DNA from: Synechococcus sp. BIOS-E4-1
GTDB lineage: Bacteria > Cyanobacteriota > Cyanobacteriia > PCC-6307 > Cyanobiaceae
Direction of reading: 5' to 3'
DNA length: 64,000 nt
NCBI RefSeq assembly: GCF_014279995.1
Contig: NZ_CP047935.1
Span: 345,243 to 409,242, forward strand
In this document: positions 1 to 8,428 of the stretch, in pieces
Layout: each line of letters begins with the position of its first letter
Position numbering within the stretch: position 1 is the first letter of the stretch
Program-made: the position numbers and the translations under genes
The notes under the pieces: model-generated
Databases searched by the model: none
What the model was told of the DNA's origin: nothing
The model's input: the letters and a program-made list of their open reading frames with translations, nothing else

Positions 1-117
1 CAGCGACAGTTTCAGCGTTCCATGGCCTGTGATGGCTGCCAAAGGGAAGGCACGGCTTGCCTGTTCCTGAGCAGCTGTGCTGGCCATACCGCTGGCGACC
101 CCTCCACCTGAAACCAT
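1..117 (-). CDS. chlD: Magnesium chelatase subunit D, N-terminal fragment
   Basis: Only the first 39 codons are inside the window; the gene runs off the left edge. The peptide begins MVSGGGVASGMASTAAQEQ and continues into RAFPLAAITGHGTLKLSL. That second block is the characteristic opening of the AAA+-like domain of ChlD, the subunit that with ChlI and ChlH inserts Mg2+ into protoporphyrin IX for chlorophyll synthesis. The ATG at 117 is assumed; an internal Met at codon 11 is an alternative. It is divergent from folK, only about 20 bases away. Identity rests on this short conserved block. Confidence 0.75.
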   Translation of the reverse strand, partial: MVSGGGVASGMASTAAQEQASRAFPLAAITGHGTLKLSL

Positions 118-138
118 GAATGTTTGCCGGCCCTGCGC

Positions 139-648
139 GTGAGCCCCAGTCTCGCTGATCAGGCTCATTCGCTTGCTATCGCCCTTGGGGCGAACCTGCC
201 AAGTTGCGCGGGTGAGCCTCGTCAGACTCTGATCATGGTGCGTCCTCAACTGGAGCAGCTTGTGATCCACTGGGCCAGGGCTGTTGCCGGAGAGCTGCGC
301 TGCTCCTGGTCGCCACTGTTTGAGACGGCTGCAGTGGGCGGGCCTTCAGGGCAGCCGATGTACTGCAATGCCGTGGTGCTGTTCGAAGGAGTGCAGCGCG
401 CCGCCGCCGAGGCTGCGGCGTTGGAGTTGCTCACGCAGCTGCATCAGCTTGAGCGGCGTTTCGGTCGTAATCGAAACAAGGAGCTGCAATGGGGTCCTCG
501 CAGCCTCGATCTGGACCTGCTCTTCTGGGGGGAATGGCGACTGGACCATCCGCGCCTGGTCTTGCCTCACCCACGGCTGCACCTGCGCCAATTTGTGCTT
601 GAGCCCTTGCTGGCAGCCATGCAGCGATCAGTCGACTGGCGTCCTTGA
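139..648 (+). CDS. folK: 2-amino-4-hydroxy-6-hydroxymethyldihydropteridine pyrophosphokinase
   Basis: HPPK transfers pyrophosphate from ATP to 6-hydroxymethyl-dihydropterin in cytosolic folate synthesis. The chain opens with the family's SLAIALGANLPS block (first strand), and the signature WGPRSLDLDLLFWG near residue 130 carries the Mg-ATP-binding aspartates. It ends with the usual HPRLHLRQFVLEPL segment. Length, about 169 residues, is normal for a single-domain FolK. No ATG is available in frame: GTG at 139 is chosen, TTG at 124 is possible, and neither has a clear ribosome-binding site. It is divergent from chlD and convergent with the ABC transporter gene, whose stop lies one base beyond. 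Confidence 0.9.
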   Translation: MSPSLADQAHSLAIALGANLPSCAGEPRQTLIMVRPQLEQLVIHWARAVAGELRCSWSPLFETAAVGGPSGQPMYCNAVVLFEGVQRAAAEAAALELLTQLHQLERRFGRNRNKELQWGPRSLDLDLLFWGEWRLDHPRLVLPHPRLHLRQFVLEPLLAAMQRSVDWRP

Positions 649-649
649 A

Positions 650-2425
650 TCAGACCTTCAACTCTGAAGAGGGCAGTTCGATCACCACGTCCGCCTGCTT
701 AAGCAGATCCCGATCGTGACTGCTGAACAAAACCAGTCGCTCCCTGGACCGTTCAAGAATCACCTCCCGAACCCGCTGGCTGGCGGTGGCATCAAGAAAT
801 GCCGTGGGCTCATCCAGAACTTCCACCGGTCGGCTCCGAAGCCAGGCTCTTAACAACCCGAGGCGATGGATCTCACCGCCGGAGAAGGGTGTCTGGGCAA
901 GTGACATGGGGGTATCCAGGCCGTCCTGTCTGTCCAATAGGTGCTCCAGTCCCAGGCGATGCAGCCATTCCTTAATGGTTTGGTCGGCAAGATCAGCGCC
1001 AAGCAGCAGGTTGTCGCGCAGGCTGGCTTCAAACAGAGCGGCATGTTGTGGTGCGCAGGCCATCAGTCCACGCAACTGCTGAGCAGCGGCCAGCCCGTTC
1101 AGCTGAAAAGTTGTGTTTTGGCCGTGGATTGTCCAGAAGCTGTTCTCTTCATCATGCAGTCCGCTGATGCGATCCAGAAGCTTGGTCTTGCCGCAGCCTG
1201 AAGCCCCAGTGATCGCGACCAGTCGGTTGGGTTGAAGGCTGATGGATGTCGGCGCAGCTGCGCCAGGATCTGTGCTTTGCCAGTGAAGTCGGCTCCAGTG
1301 TTCCAGTCCGAGTCTTTGCAGAGAGCGTTCGCTGAGTGCTGTCCCAAATGTCAGTAAGGGGTCAGCCCGCAGTTGTTGGCGGCGCTCACGCAGCGCCTCG
1401 TATCCAGGCAGGCTGCCGAGGCACAGGCGTCGGGCCTGCACCACAGCGCTCAGGGATGTACCGGCTCGGTAGGCCAGCACCAACGTTGTGGCCAGCACCT
1501 CAGCCGTGAGTGCTTCCCCCTGGATCAGCATCCAGACGCCAGCAATGGCCACCACCAGCGTGTCGCGCCAGGCGTTGTAGCCCGCGCGTCTGCGCACCCG
1601 TTCCCTGAGCAGCCAGCGGCCTTTGGCGGTCTCCCGTGCAAAGCGATTCAGCAGCCAGACTTCAGCGGCAGCGGCACGCAAGGCATTGAGTCCATGCAGG
1701 CCATCCCCCACTGTTCGCTGCAGGGCTGCATTCAGGCGGCTCTGGATCCGGCCCAGTCCCCAACTGCCGGATCGCTTGAGCAGGGCTGCGCTCGCAGTGG
1801 CCGCCAGCGCCAGCAGCAGCGGCCAGGCTGCAGTGCGCCCCACCACCAGCACGCTGATGAGGTAAACCAGCATCGCCAGCAGCGCCTGAACCATGAGCAA
1901 GGCCTGATCCAGGCTCATGGCCGAGCGAGTGATGTCGGCCATCAGCAGTGCCAGCAGATCACCACGGCCGAGTTGATCCAGTTGCCGGGATGAGGCGGAG
2001 AACACCTCATGCAGCAACTGTTGCCGAAGCCGGTCGGTGAAGCCTGAGCGCAGCCATTCCCTGCTGACAGCCACTCGAGCCTGGATCAGACCTCGAGCAA
2101 GGATGAGGCCCACCAGCAGCACCAGGCTGGACGACAGTGGCAGCTCTCTCAGCCAAGTCGGTGATGTAGCGAAATCTGTTCCCGAGCTCAGCAAAAGGCT
2201 CACGGCCAACCCAAGTCCGGCGATGTCCAGCAGGCTGCTGACCACGCTCAGCAAGGTCTGCAGGCTGAGTTGTCGCCAGCCCGCCTCCCGCGCCAAGGCC
2301 TTCAGGAGCTGCAGCTGCTGCCGCCGGGGGAGCACTTTGGGTGGCGAAGACTTCAAGGCTTGACCGGTGAGCGCGATGCCGAAAGAAGGGACAGTCCTCC
2401 GTCGATCCTGACGCTCACCCGCCAT
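650..2425 (-). CDS. ABC half-transporter, membrane domain fused to ATPase
   Basis: A 591-residue fusion of an N-terminal membrane domain (hydrophobic segments around residues 55-80, 98-115, 175-215 and 285-325) and a C-terminal ATP-binding domain. Walker A is GASGCGKT at 407-414, the signature loop is FSGGE at 514-518 in place of LSGGQ, Walker B ends in EVLDEP near 540, and the switch histidine is in SSHDRD at 570. The fusion is a half-size exporter that would work as a dimer in the inner membrane. The substrate cannot be read from the sequence. The ATG at 2425 lies 26 bases from the divergent Nudix start, so the two genes share a very short promoter region. Confidence 0.85.
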   Translation of the reverse strand: MAGERQDRRRTVPSFGIALTGQALKSSPPKVLPRRQQLQLLKALAREAGWRQLSLQTLLSVVSSLLDIAGLGLAVSLLLSSGTDFATSPTWLRELPLSSSLVLLVGLILARGLIQARVAVSREWLRSGFTDRLRQQLLHEVFSASSRQLDQLGRGDLLALLMADITRSAMSLDQALLMVQALLAMLVYLISVLVVGRTAAWPLLLALAATASAALLKRSGSWGLGRIQSRLNAALQRTVGDGLHGLNALRAAAAEVWLLNRFARETAKGRWLLRERVRRRAGYNAWRDTLVVAIAGVWMLIQGEALTAEVLATTLVLAYRAGTSLSAVVQARRLCLGSLPGYEALRERRQQLRADPLLTFGTALSERSLQRLGLEHWSRLHWQSTDPGAAAPTSISLQPNRLVAITGASGCGKTKLLDRISGLHDEENSFWTIHGQNTTFQLNGLAAAQQLRGLMACAPQHAALFEASLRDNLLLGADLADQTIKEWLHRLGLEHLLDRQDGLDTPMSLAQTPFSGGEIHRLGLLRAWLRSRPVEVLDEPTAFLDATASQRVREVILERSRERLVLFSSHDRDLLKQADVVIELPSSELKV

Positions 2426-2451
2426 GCTGGTGCCGATTGTCCTGAGAAGCC

Positions 2452-3012
2452 ATGGCCCCGCTGCCGGCTCCAGAGCCCTATGAGCTGCTGGAGACCATCG
2501 ATGCCCTGGATGCGCGCAAGGTGCGCTTCGAGCGCAACCGCATCAGGTTGCCGATGGGGGTGGAGGGCAGCTTCGGGATCATCAAGCATCCGGGAGCTGC
2601 CCTGGCAGTACCGATCACCAATGAGGGACAGGTGGTGGTGCTGCGTCAGTACCGCTTTGCTGTTCAGGCCAGGCTGCTGGAGTTCCCGGCCGGCACGCTT
2701 GAGGAAGGCGAAGATCCCCTGGAATCGATGAAGCGTGAGCTGGGTGAAGAGGCGGGCTACAGCGCCGCCCGCTGGGATGCACTCGGCCCAATGCTGCCTT
2801 GTCCTGGGTATTCCGATGAGGTGATCCATTGTTTCCTAGCCAGGGATCTCGCAGAGCTGGACAATCCCCCGGCAGGTGACGACGACGAGGATCTGGAGGT
2901 TCTGCAGATGAGTCCCGCCGAACTGGATGCTCGCCTGAGCTCCGGCGAAGAGTGGCTGGATGGCAAAAGCGTGACCGCCTGGTATCGGGCCAAACAGCTG
3001 CTCGGTTTCTGA
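2452..3012 (+). CDS. Nudix hydrolase, ADP-ribose pyrophosphatase-like
   Basis: A 186-residue cytosolic protein with a complete Nudix box at residues 81-103: GTLEEGEDP, then RELGEEAGY, the glutamates that bind the catalytic metal. Upstream, LEFPAG is the strand found just before the box in ADP-ribose and nucleoside-diphosphate-sugar pyrophosphatases, so hydrolysis of ADP-ribose or a sugar nucleotide is the likely reaction; the exact substrate is not resolved. The ATG at 2452 fits the divergent neighbour. The photolyase gene starts 14 bases after the stop, suggesting one transcript. Confidence 0.85.
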   Translation: MAPLPAPEPYELLETIDALDARKVRFERNRIRLPMGVEGSFGIIKHPGAALAVPITNEGQVVVLRQYRFAVQARLLEFPAGTLEEGEDPLESMKRELGEEAGYSAARWDALGPMLPCPGYSDEVIHCFLARDLAELDNPPAGDDDEDLEVLQMSPAELDARLSSGEEWLDGKSVTAWYRAKQLLGF

Positions 3013-3026
3013 ATGTTCGATCCAAG

Positions 3027-4505
3027 ATGAGCAACCCTCGCACGCTGTTCTGGCACCGCCGCGATCTGCGCCTGACGGACAACTCAGGTCTTCAGGCGGC
3101 CGTAGCACTCGGCCCGGCTGTGACCGGTGTTTATGTGCTTGATCCGGCTCTGATCACTCCGCCACCCCAGCTGCCGCCGATGGCGCCGGCCCGCTTGTGG
3201 TTTCTGGTGGAGAGCCTGGTCGAACTGCAACAGCGCTGGCGTCAGGCTGGTAGTCGCCTGTTGGTGCTGGCTGGCGATCCAGTCCTGCTGCTGCCCCAGC
3301 TGGCGGCTCTTCTGGACGCGCCCACCGTGGTTTGGAGTCGCGATGTGGAGCCCTATGCCCGTGAGCGTGACCGTCGGGTGGCCAAGGCTCTGCAGACCGA
3401 CGGGCGCAAGCTGCTTGTGGACTGGGACCAGCTGCTGGTGGCGCCGGAGTTACTGAAAACCGGTGGAGGTGATCCCTATCGGGTGTATGGACCTTTCCTG
3501 CGCAACTGGCGTGGTCAGGTCGAACGGCTCGCCCCACGCACCGCAGAAGCTCCGCAAGGCCTGCAGGATCTGACCCAGTCCCAGCTCCAGCAGATCAACG
3601 CCACCGAGGGAGATTTTGCTCGCCTCTGTTCCCAGGGTCAGGCCGAGCTTGAGCGATTGCGCAGCAGTCATGGATTTGCCGGTACGGACCTGTGTCCTTG
3701 CAGGCCGGGAGAAGCTGCGGCGGTGGATCAGTTGGCGACCTTCGCTGATGGGCCCCTGCTTGGCTACGAGCCTGATCGTAATTTCCCCGGTCAGCAGGGG
3801 ACCTCTTCGTTGAGTGCGGCTTTGAGTGTCGGCACGATCAGTCCCAGGCAGGCCTGGTGTGCTGCCCAGAGCGCCAAGCAGATGGTGCGCAGTGATGAAC
3901 AGCAGCATGCGATCACGGTGTGGGAGCAGGAGCTGGGCTGGCGTGAGTTTTATCAGCAGGCGTTGTTCCATTTCCCCGAACTGGCTGATGGCCCTTACCG
4001 CGAGCAATGGCGACGCTTCCCCTGGGAGAACAACGAAGACTGGTTTTCCTTCTGGAGAGAGGGCCAAACAGGGATGCCGATCATCGATGCAGCGATGCGC
4101 CAGCTCAATCAGAGCGGTTGGATGCACAACCGCTGTCGCATGATCGTCGCCTCGTTTCTGGTCAAAGACCTGATCTGCGACTGGCGCTGGGGCGAACGGG
4201 CCTTCATGGAGCTGGAGGTTGATGGCGATCTTGCGGCCAACAATGGCGGCTGGCAGTGGAGTGCCAGCAGCGGTATGGATCCCAAGCCCCTGCGGATTTT
4301 CAATCCCGCGACTCAGGCCTCAAAGTTCGACGCCGAGGGTGATTACATCCGTTACTGGTTACCTGAGCTGCGCCATGTGAACACCAAGGATCTGCTCAGC
4401 GGCGAGATTGGCGCGCTGGAGCGACGCGGATATCCAGAGCTTTTGATCGATCACAAGAAACAACAGGCCCACTTCAAGGGTCTCTACGCCACGATCCGAT
4501 CCTGA
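3027..4505 (+). CDS. phrA: Deoxyribodipyrimidine photolyase (class I CPD photolyase)
   Basis: A 492-residue DNA repair flavoprotein that uses blue light to split cyclobutane pyrimidine dimers. The N-terminal Rossmann-like domain opens with TLFWHRRDLRLTDNSGL. The C-terminal FAD domain holds the diagnostic GWMHNRCRMIVASFLVKDL, then ANNGGWQWSASSGMDPKPLR and FNPATQASKFD, the helices that hold FAD and the flipped-out dimer. Length and order match class I enzymes. The antenna cofactor (deazaflavin or folate) was not determined. The ATG at 3027 gives the usual N terminus; the open frame extends 25 codons further upstream into the Nudix gene. The minus-strand aminotransferase stops two bases beyond. 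Confidence 0.93.
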   Translation: MSNPRTLFWHRRDLRLTDNSGLQAAVALGPAVTGVYVLDPALITPPPQLPPMAPARLWFLVESLVELQQRWRQAGSRLLVLAGDPVLLLPQLAALLDAPTVVWSRDVEPYARERDRRVAKALQTDGRKLLVDWDQLLVAPELLKTGGGDPYRVYGPFLRNWRGQVERLAPRTAEAPQGLQDLTQSQLQQINATEGDFARLCSQGQAELERLRSSHGFAGTDLCPCRPGEAAAVDQLATFADGPLLGYEPDRNFPGQQGTSSLSAALSVGTISPRQAWCAAQSAKQMVRSDEQQHAITVWEQELGWREFYQQALFHFPELADGPYREQWRRFPWENNEDWFSFWREGQTGMPIIDAAMRQLNQSGWMHNRCRMIVASFLVKDLICDWRWGERAFMELEVDGDLAANNGGWQWSASSGMDPKPLRIFNPATQASKFDAEGDYIRYWLPELRHVNTKDLLSGEIGALERRGYPELLIDHKKQQAHFKGLYATIRS

Positions 4506-4507
4506 GC

Positions 4508-5719
4508 TCAGGCCGCCACAGTGCAGGTCTGTGAATCCAATGAGGCGTTCTGGATCAGCAGCGAACGCAGCACGGAAATCACCTGTTCCTGCTGTTCGCT
4601 GGAGAGCTCCGGGAAGATCGGCAAACTCAGCACTTCGCTGCAGAGCTGCTCGGTCACTGGTAGACGGGTGTCTTGTTGCTGATCGGCGTAAGCCGGTTGG
4701 CAGTGAATGGGAATGGGGTAGTAGATGATCGTGTTCACTCCACGCTCCTGCAGGCTCTGTTTCAGCCAGTCGCGGCAATGACTGCTGGGTAGCCCGAACT
4801 CACTGGGGCGATGACTGCCACTGGAGGAGATGTCAGTGGGGCAGACCGTGACACGCACCACAAACTGATTCCAGCCGTGACCATCACCTGTCGAGGCATC
4901 AGGGAGTAGCAGGCCTGGCACATCTTGCAGACCCTCGCGGTAGCGCTGGGCGATCTCCCGGCGGCGCTCCACCCATTGGTGCAGCCGGGGCAGTTTCACG
5001 TTGAGCACTGCGGCTTGCATCGCATCAAGCCGGCTGTTGTATCCGAGCTCTGTGTGCAGGTAACGGCGGGGCATGCCGTGCACGGCCAGTTCGCGCATGC
5101 GTTGAGCAACAGCTGCGTCGTGGCAGGTCACTGCGCCAGCATCACCGGCCGCTCCCAGGTTTTTGGTGGGGAAAAAGCTGAAGCAGCCCGTATCCCCCCA
5201 GCTGCCGACTGGTCGCCCGTTCCAGCTCGCACCTGTTGCCTGAGCACAGTCTTCAACAACGCAAAGGTTGTGATCTTTGGCGATCGCCATCAACCGCGTC
5301 ATGTCCACGGGGCGACCGAACAGATGCACCGGGATCAGGGCTTTGGTCGCGGGAGTGATCGCAGCAGTGATCTGATCGAGATCGATCAGGTAGGTGAGTG
5401 GATCCACATCCACGAAAACGGGGGTGGCACCCACAGCGCTGATGGCTTCTGCTGTGGCAAAGAAGCTGAAGGAGGCTGTGATCACCTCATCACCGGTCCC
5501 GATGCCGAGGGCTCTCAACGCCAGGATCAGGGCATCGGTGCCGCTGTTGCAACCAACGGCGTGGGCCGTGCCGACCACCGCTGCGAAGCGAGTTTCAAAG
5601 GTTTTGATTTCGCTGCCGCCGATGTACTGCCCGCTGCGCAACACACGCAGCGCGGCTTCATCGAGTTCCGGCCCCAGGTCGGCGAGCTGCTGACTGAGGC
5701 TGAAGGGAGGAACCTGCAT
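4508..5719 (-). CDS. DegT/DnrJ/EryC1-family sugar aminotransferase
   Basis: A 403-residue PLP enzyme of the family that transaminates keto-sugars linked to nucleotides, feeding LPS, O-antigen or capsule synthesis. Seen in order: GCNSGTDAL at 57-64, ITASFSFFATAEAI near 80-93, VVEDCAQATGA at 154-164 (Asp that contacts the pyridine ring), and SFFPTKNLGAAGDAG, where Lys186 should form the Schiff base. The C-terminal part retains YNSRLDAMQAA. The ATG at 5719 gives the usual start for the family; a longer open frame upstream overlaps the redoxin gene and is not used. It lies 10 bases downstream of the redoxin gene on the same strand. The sugar substrate is unknown. Confidence 0.88.
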   Translation of the reverse strand: MQVPPFSLSQQLADLGPELDEAALRVLRSGQYIGGSEIKTFETRFAAVVGTAHAVGCNSGTDALILALRALGIGTGDEVITASFSFFATAEAISAVGATPVFVDVDPLTYLIDLDQITAAITPATKALIPVHLFGRPVDMTRLMAIAKDHNLCVVEDCAQATGASWNGRPVGSWGDTGCFSFFPTKNLGAAGDAGAVTCHDAAVAQRMRELAVHGMPRRYLHTELGYNSRLDAMQAAVLNVKLPRLHQWVERRREIAQRYREGLQDVPGLLLPDASTGDGHGWNQFVVRVTVCPTDISSSGSHRPSEFGLPSSHCRDWLKQSLQERGVNTIIYYPIPIHCQPAYADQQQDTRLPVTEQLCSEVLSLPIFPELSSEQQEQVISVLRSLLIQNASLDSQTCTVAA

Positions 5720-5729
5720 GGGGGGCACC

Positions 5730-6347
5730 TTAAGCCGGTGCCCTGAACCACGGTGGCTCTTGTCCGGGATGCCACTTGATATTGCAGCCCACGGAAGGGT
5801 GCTGTTCTCCGTTGACAGGTTGACCGTTGAGGACCGCATCCAGTGCCCTGCGCAGATCGCGACCATCCGCTGGCACATCGTTGCCTGGGCGGCTGCCGTC
5901 GAGCTGGCCGCGATAGCGCAGGGTCTGAAGGCCTGCATCATCGGGGCTGAACAGATAGAACTCCGGCGTGCAGGCACCCTTGAGGGCTTTGGCCAGGTTC
6001 TGCTGCTCATCCAGGAGATAGGGGAAACTCCACTGCCGCCGCTTGGCCTGATGGCGCAGGCCCTCGGGACCATCCTGTGGATGGGTGGTGAGGCTGTTGC
6101 TGGAAACGGCCAGCAGGGTCACGGCTGGGCCGTAGTGCTCTGCGAGCCTGCTCAGCTCGGGTTCCACATGCTTCACAAATGGGCAGTGCGCACAGATCAG
6201 CATCACCAGCAGCGGTTGTCTCGGTAGCTCGCTTTTGCTGAGAGTTGCTGCGGCAGCGGCATCCCTCAAGCTTCCGCTCACCACGGGCAACTTGAAGTCA
6301 GGTAACGCTTCGCCAAGGGGCAGCATGGTTGAGGGAGTGAGAGCCAT
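5730..6347 (-). CDS. Thioredoxin-fold redoxin (AhpC/TSA-like)
   Basis: A 205-residue protein with the peroxiredoxin/thioredoxin fold. It opens with GEALPDFKLPVVSG, the first strand typical of AhpC/TSA and ResA-like proteins, followed by LLVMLICAHCPFVKH with a CAHC pair at Cys52 and Cys55 where the active-site dithiol is expected. TPEFYLFSPD carries the cis-proline loop common to the fold. Related cyanobacterial proteins are annotated only as thioredoxin family, and the partner is unknown. No signal peptide is visible, so a cytosolic site is likely. It is followed 10 bases later by the aminotransferase. Confidence 0.8.
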   Translation of the reverse strand: MALTPSTMLPLGEALPDFKLPVVSGSLRDAAAAATLSKSELPRQPLLVMLICAHCPFVKHVEPELSRLAEHYGPAVTLLAVSSNSLTTHPQDGPEGLRHQAKRRQWSFPYLLDEQQNLAKALKGACTPEFYLFSPDDAGLQTLRYRGQLDGSRPGNDVPADGRDLRRALDAVLNGQPVNGEQHPSVGCNIKWHPGQEPPWFRAPA

Positions 6348-6419
6348 GGCGAACGAGCAACAAATGGTGCACCGTTGTTCATCCTGGTTCAGACTCCGGC
6401 CCTCCGGTGCAGAGAACGC

Positions 6420-6977
6420 GTGCTCAGGCGTGCCCAGGCAGGTCGGATCTCAGTCATAACTGTTGTTCTGGTGCTGGCGGCCTGTTCGGCAGCGCAGGAA
6501 CCCAGTTGGAAAGTGTTCCCGCTGCAGCGGCGGATGCCCCATGACGGGCTCGCTGTGGTGAGTCAGCCCGATGGCTACGGTCTCCACCTCTTCCTGGAAA
6601 CCAACACGGACGATGCAGCGGAGTGCGCGCCACGTTGGTTCCCCGATGCTGCACGTCTCTTCAACGGCAACGGCTCAGCACCCTTCAGTGCAGGCCTCGC
6701 ACCGCGTGAGGAATTCTTCGCTGTCGTCCGTCGCAGCGATGTTCTCCAGGCTTTGCAGGCGCAGTTGAAGGCTCTTTGCCAGCAGCGGGCTCCCCAGGCT
6801 CGCTGGCGTTGGACTCCCCCGCCAACCGATGCGTCGGAGCTGATGCCTGTCCAGCTGCCGGCTTATGAGCAGCGGGATCTGCTATCAGATCCCGCTGAAG
6901 AGAAGCGGCTTGAAAACCAGTTGCTCGATGAAGCTCAGAAGCGTTCCCAGACCACCGGTTCGGCATCGCGCCAGTAG
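6420..6977 (+). CDS. Putative lipoprotein of unknown function
   Basis: The 185-residue product has a basic N terminus followed by a hydrophobic stretch ending in VLVLAACSA, where LAAC reads as a lipobox, so attachment to a membrane by lipidation is likely. The mature part has no motif I recognise; it contains four more cysteines and a C-terminal charged helix (EEKRLENQLLDEAQKR). Start GTG at 6420 places the signal peptide correctly; the frame is open further upstream. Its last 43 bases overlap the convergent split-photolyase gene on the other strand. It is divergent from the redoxin gene. Confidence 0.6.
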   Translation: MLRRAQAGRISVITVVLVLAACSAAQEPSWKVFPLQRRMPHDGLAVVSQPDGYGLHLFLETNTDDAAECAPRWFPDAARLFNGNGSAPFSAGLAPREEFFAVVRRSDVLQALQAQLKALCQQRAPQARWRWTPPPTDASELMPVQLPAYEQRDLLSDPAEEKRLENQLLDEAQKRSQTTGSASRQ

Positions 6978-7363
6978 CGACTGAAGCGTCCCAGTCGCGG
7001 GGGCCGCGGCATGTCCACGAATGGTTCCGGCTCCAGCAGTTCCAGCGGGCAGTGCGATTCGATCGAGGCCGCGATGCGTTCCAGGCGGGGATCGACGGGC
7101 ACGCTGCTCAGGACGCCATCGGCATGGTGATGTTCAGCGAAGGCGATCACTTCCTTGTCCACATCACCCTTGCGCAGCGTGATGGGTAGATCCAGGGCGC
7201 TTTCGTAGAGGAAGCCGAGTCGTTTGCGGCTGATGCAGGCTTCTCGGATCCATCGGGTGTCAAAGACAAAAATGGCGGGGTGATCCGGCCGCTCAAGCAG
7301 CGCTGGGTTGTTGGAGCCGAGTGCTTCCTCGTGCACCCAGATCACTGGTCGTTGAAGAGTCAT
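6935..7363 (-). CDS. Stand-alone photolyase/cryptochrome N-terminal (antenna) domain
   Basis: 142 residues resembling only the N-terminal alpha/beta domain of the photolyase family: VIWVHEEALGSNNPALL near the start, AIFVFDTRWIREACISRKRLGFLYESALDLP, then a conserved-looking ADGVLSSVPVDPRL. There is no FAD domain. The gene directly upstream on the same strand encodes a matching FAD domain; the two are separated by only three bases (stop TAA, GCC, ATG), so they are almost certainly co-translated and probably form one heterodimeric protein. The domain order is reversed relative to normal photolyases. The function (repair, signalling or redox) is open. Confidence 0.72.
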   Translation of the reverse strand: MTLQRPVIWVHEEALGSNNPALLERPDHPAIFVFDTRWIREACISRKRLGFLYESALDLPITLRKGDVDKEVIAFAEHHHADGVLSSVPVDPRLERIAASIESHCPLELLEPEPFVDMPRPPRLGRFSRYWRDAEPVVWERF

Positions 7364-7366
7364 GGC

Positions 7367-8335
7367 TTATCGCTTTGGTCGGGCCATGGCCGCATGACCG
7401 TTTCCGTTCAGGCTCTGTTTTCGGCCTGAGCGTTGCCGGTGGTTGCGGTTGCGTCTGGGGGGAACGTCTCGAATGGCGCCCTGGTTGGCGAAAAGCTGAT
7501 CTTCCAGTTGCTCATAACTGCCCTCGAAGGGGCAGTGCTCGCTGCTGGAGCAGGTCCTGCAGAACTGCCCATCACTGAACCGCTCCAGGTTGGCTTTGTT
7601 GAAGAAATAGGGCTTGTGGCTGAAGCTGCTGGCCACCCACTGCCAACTCAGATGGTTGCTGGAGGGGTCTCCGTCCAGCAGATGCTCCAGAAACCAGTCC
7701 GCGCCGGCCTTCCAGTGCACCTTGCGCCAATGCACCACGTAAGCAGCCAGCCACATGCGGGCGTGGTTGTGCAGCCAGCCACGGGTGATGAGCTCGCTCT
7801 GGAATCCGTCCATGCAGGCCAGACCTGTTGTTCCCTGGCGGATGTCATCAGGGAGCTCCCTGGCGTAGGAGGCGGGATCGTGCCCTGTTTTCAGCTCTTC
7901 CTGGCTGTCGTGGATGCCATCACCAAGATCCCGCCACATCCGCTGCCAGAAGTCGCGCCATCCCAGCTCATTGATCAGCTTGCTTCCCTCATCCCGGCTG
8001 CGAATGCGCTGGAACACGGCATCCCTCACCTCGGCGAGGCTGAGCACACCGTGGCGGATGTAAGGCGATAAACCCGTGACCGCACCTCTGAGGTGATTGC
8101 GACTTTTGGTGTAGCGCCGTGGGTCGATACGACTCAGCGTTTGTTCCGCAGCGTCTCGGCCTCCGCGCAGTGGGCTGAGCGCTCCGTCCGCCTCCGGGAA
8201 CTCCTCTTCCAGCAGGCGTTCGAGCGCACCGCGGTCCGGGAGATCCCTGGGAAGGTCTCCAGGCCGTTCAGACCATGACAGCGATGTTGGGCTGGGTTGC
8301 GGGGGCACCGAAACAATGGATTTTCTGAGTGTCAT
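7367..8335 (-). CDS. Stand-alone photolyase/cryptochrome FAD-binding domain
   Basis: The 322-residue product matches the helical FAD domain of the photolyase/cryptochrome family without the N-terminal antenna domain. Seen: SPYIRHGVLSLAEV (start of the FAD pocket), ELGWRDFWQRMWRDLG, RGWLHNHARMWLAAYVVHW, and DGDPSSNHLSWQWVASSFSHKPYFFN, where Asn and Trp positions of the FAD and substrate cavity sit. Near the C terminus is a CRTCSSSEHCPF cysteine group; spacing differs from the four-Cys Fe-S photolyases I know, so a metal centre is only a possibility. The tail is basic. ATG at 8335 is preferred; it faces fabI across about 90 bases. Confidence 0.8.
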   Translation of the reverse strand: MTLRKSIVSVPPQPSPTSLSWSERPGDLPRDLPDRGALERLLEEEFPEADGALSPLRGGRDAAEQTLSRIDPRRYTKSRNHLRGAVTGLSPYIRHGVLSLAEVRDAVFQRIRSRDEGSKLINELGWRDFWQRMWRDLGDGIHDSQEELKTGHDPASYARELPDDIRQGTTGLACMDGFQSELITRGWLHNHARMWLAAYVVHWRKVHWKAGADWFLEHLLDGDPSSNHLSWQWVASSFSHKPYFFNKANLERFSDGQFCRTCSSSEHCPFEGSYEQLEDQLFANQGAIRDVPPRRNRNHRQRSGRKQSLNGNGHAAMARPKR

Positions 8336-8428
8336 CCTGTCGATCCAGGGGCTCAAACGCGACCGCTGCTGGGAGTTCGGGCCGGGGATGGTGGAGAATC
8401 CCCCAACAGTTCAGCCAAGACCGGTCCG

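Noticed and set aside
4508-6073. 521-codon version of the DegT aminotransferase with an N-terminal extension
   Set aside because: The additional 118 codons are the out-of-frame reading of the redoxin gene; the family N terminus begins at the ATG at 5719.
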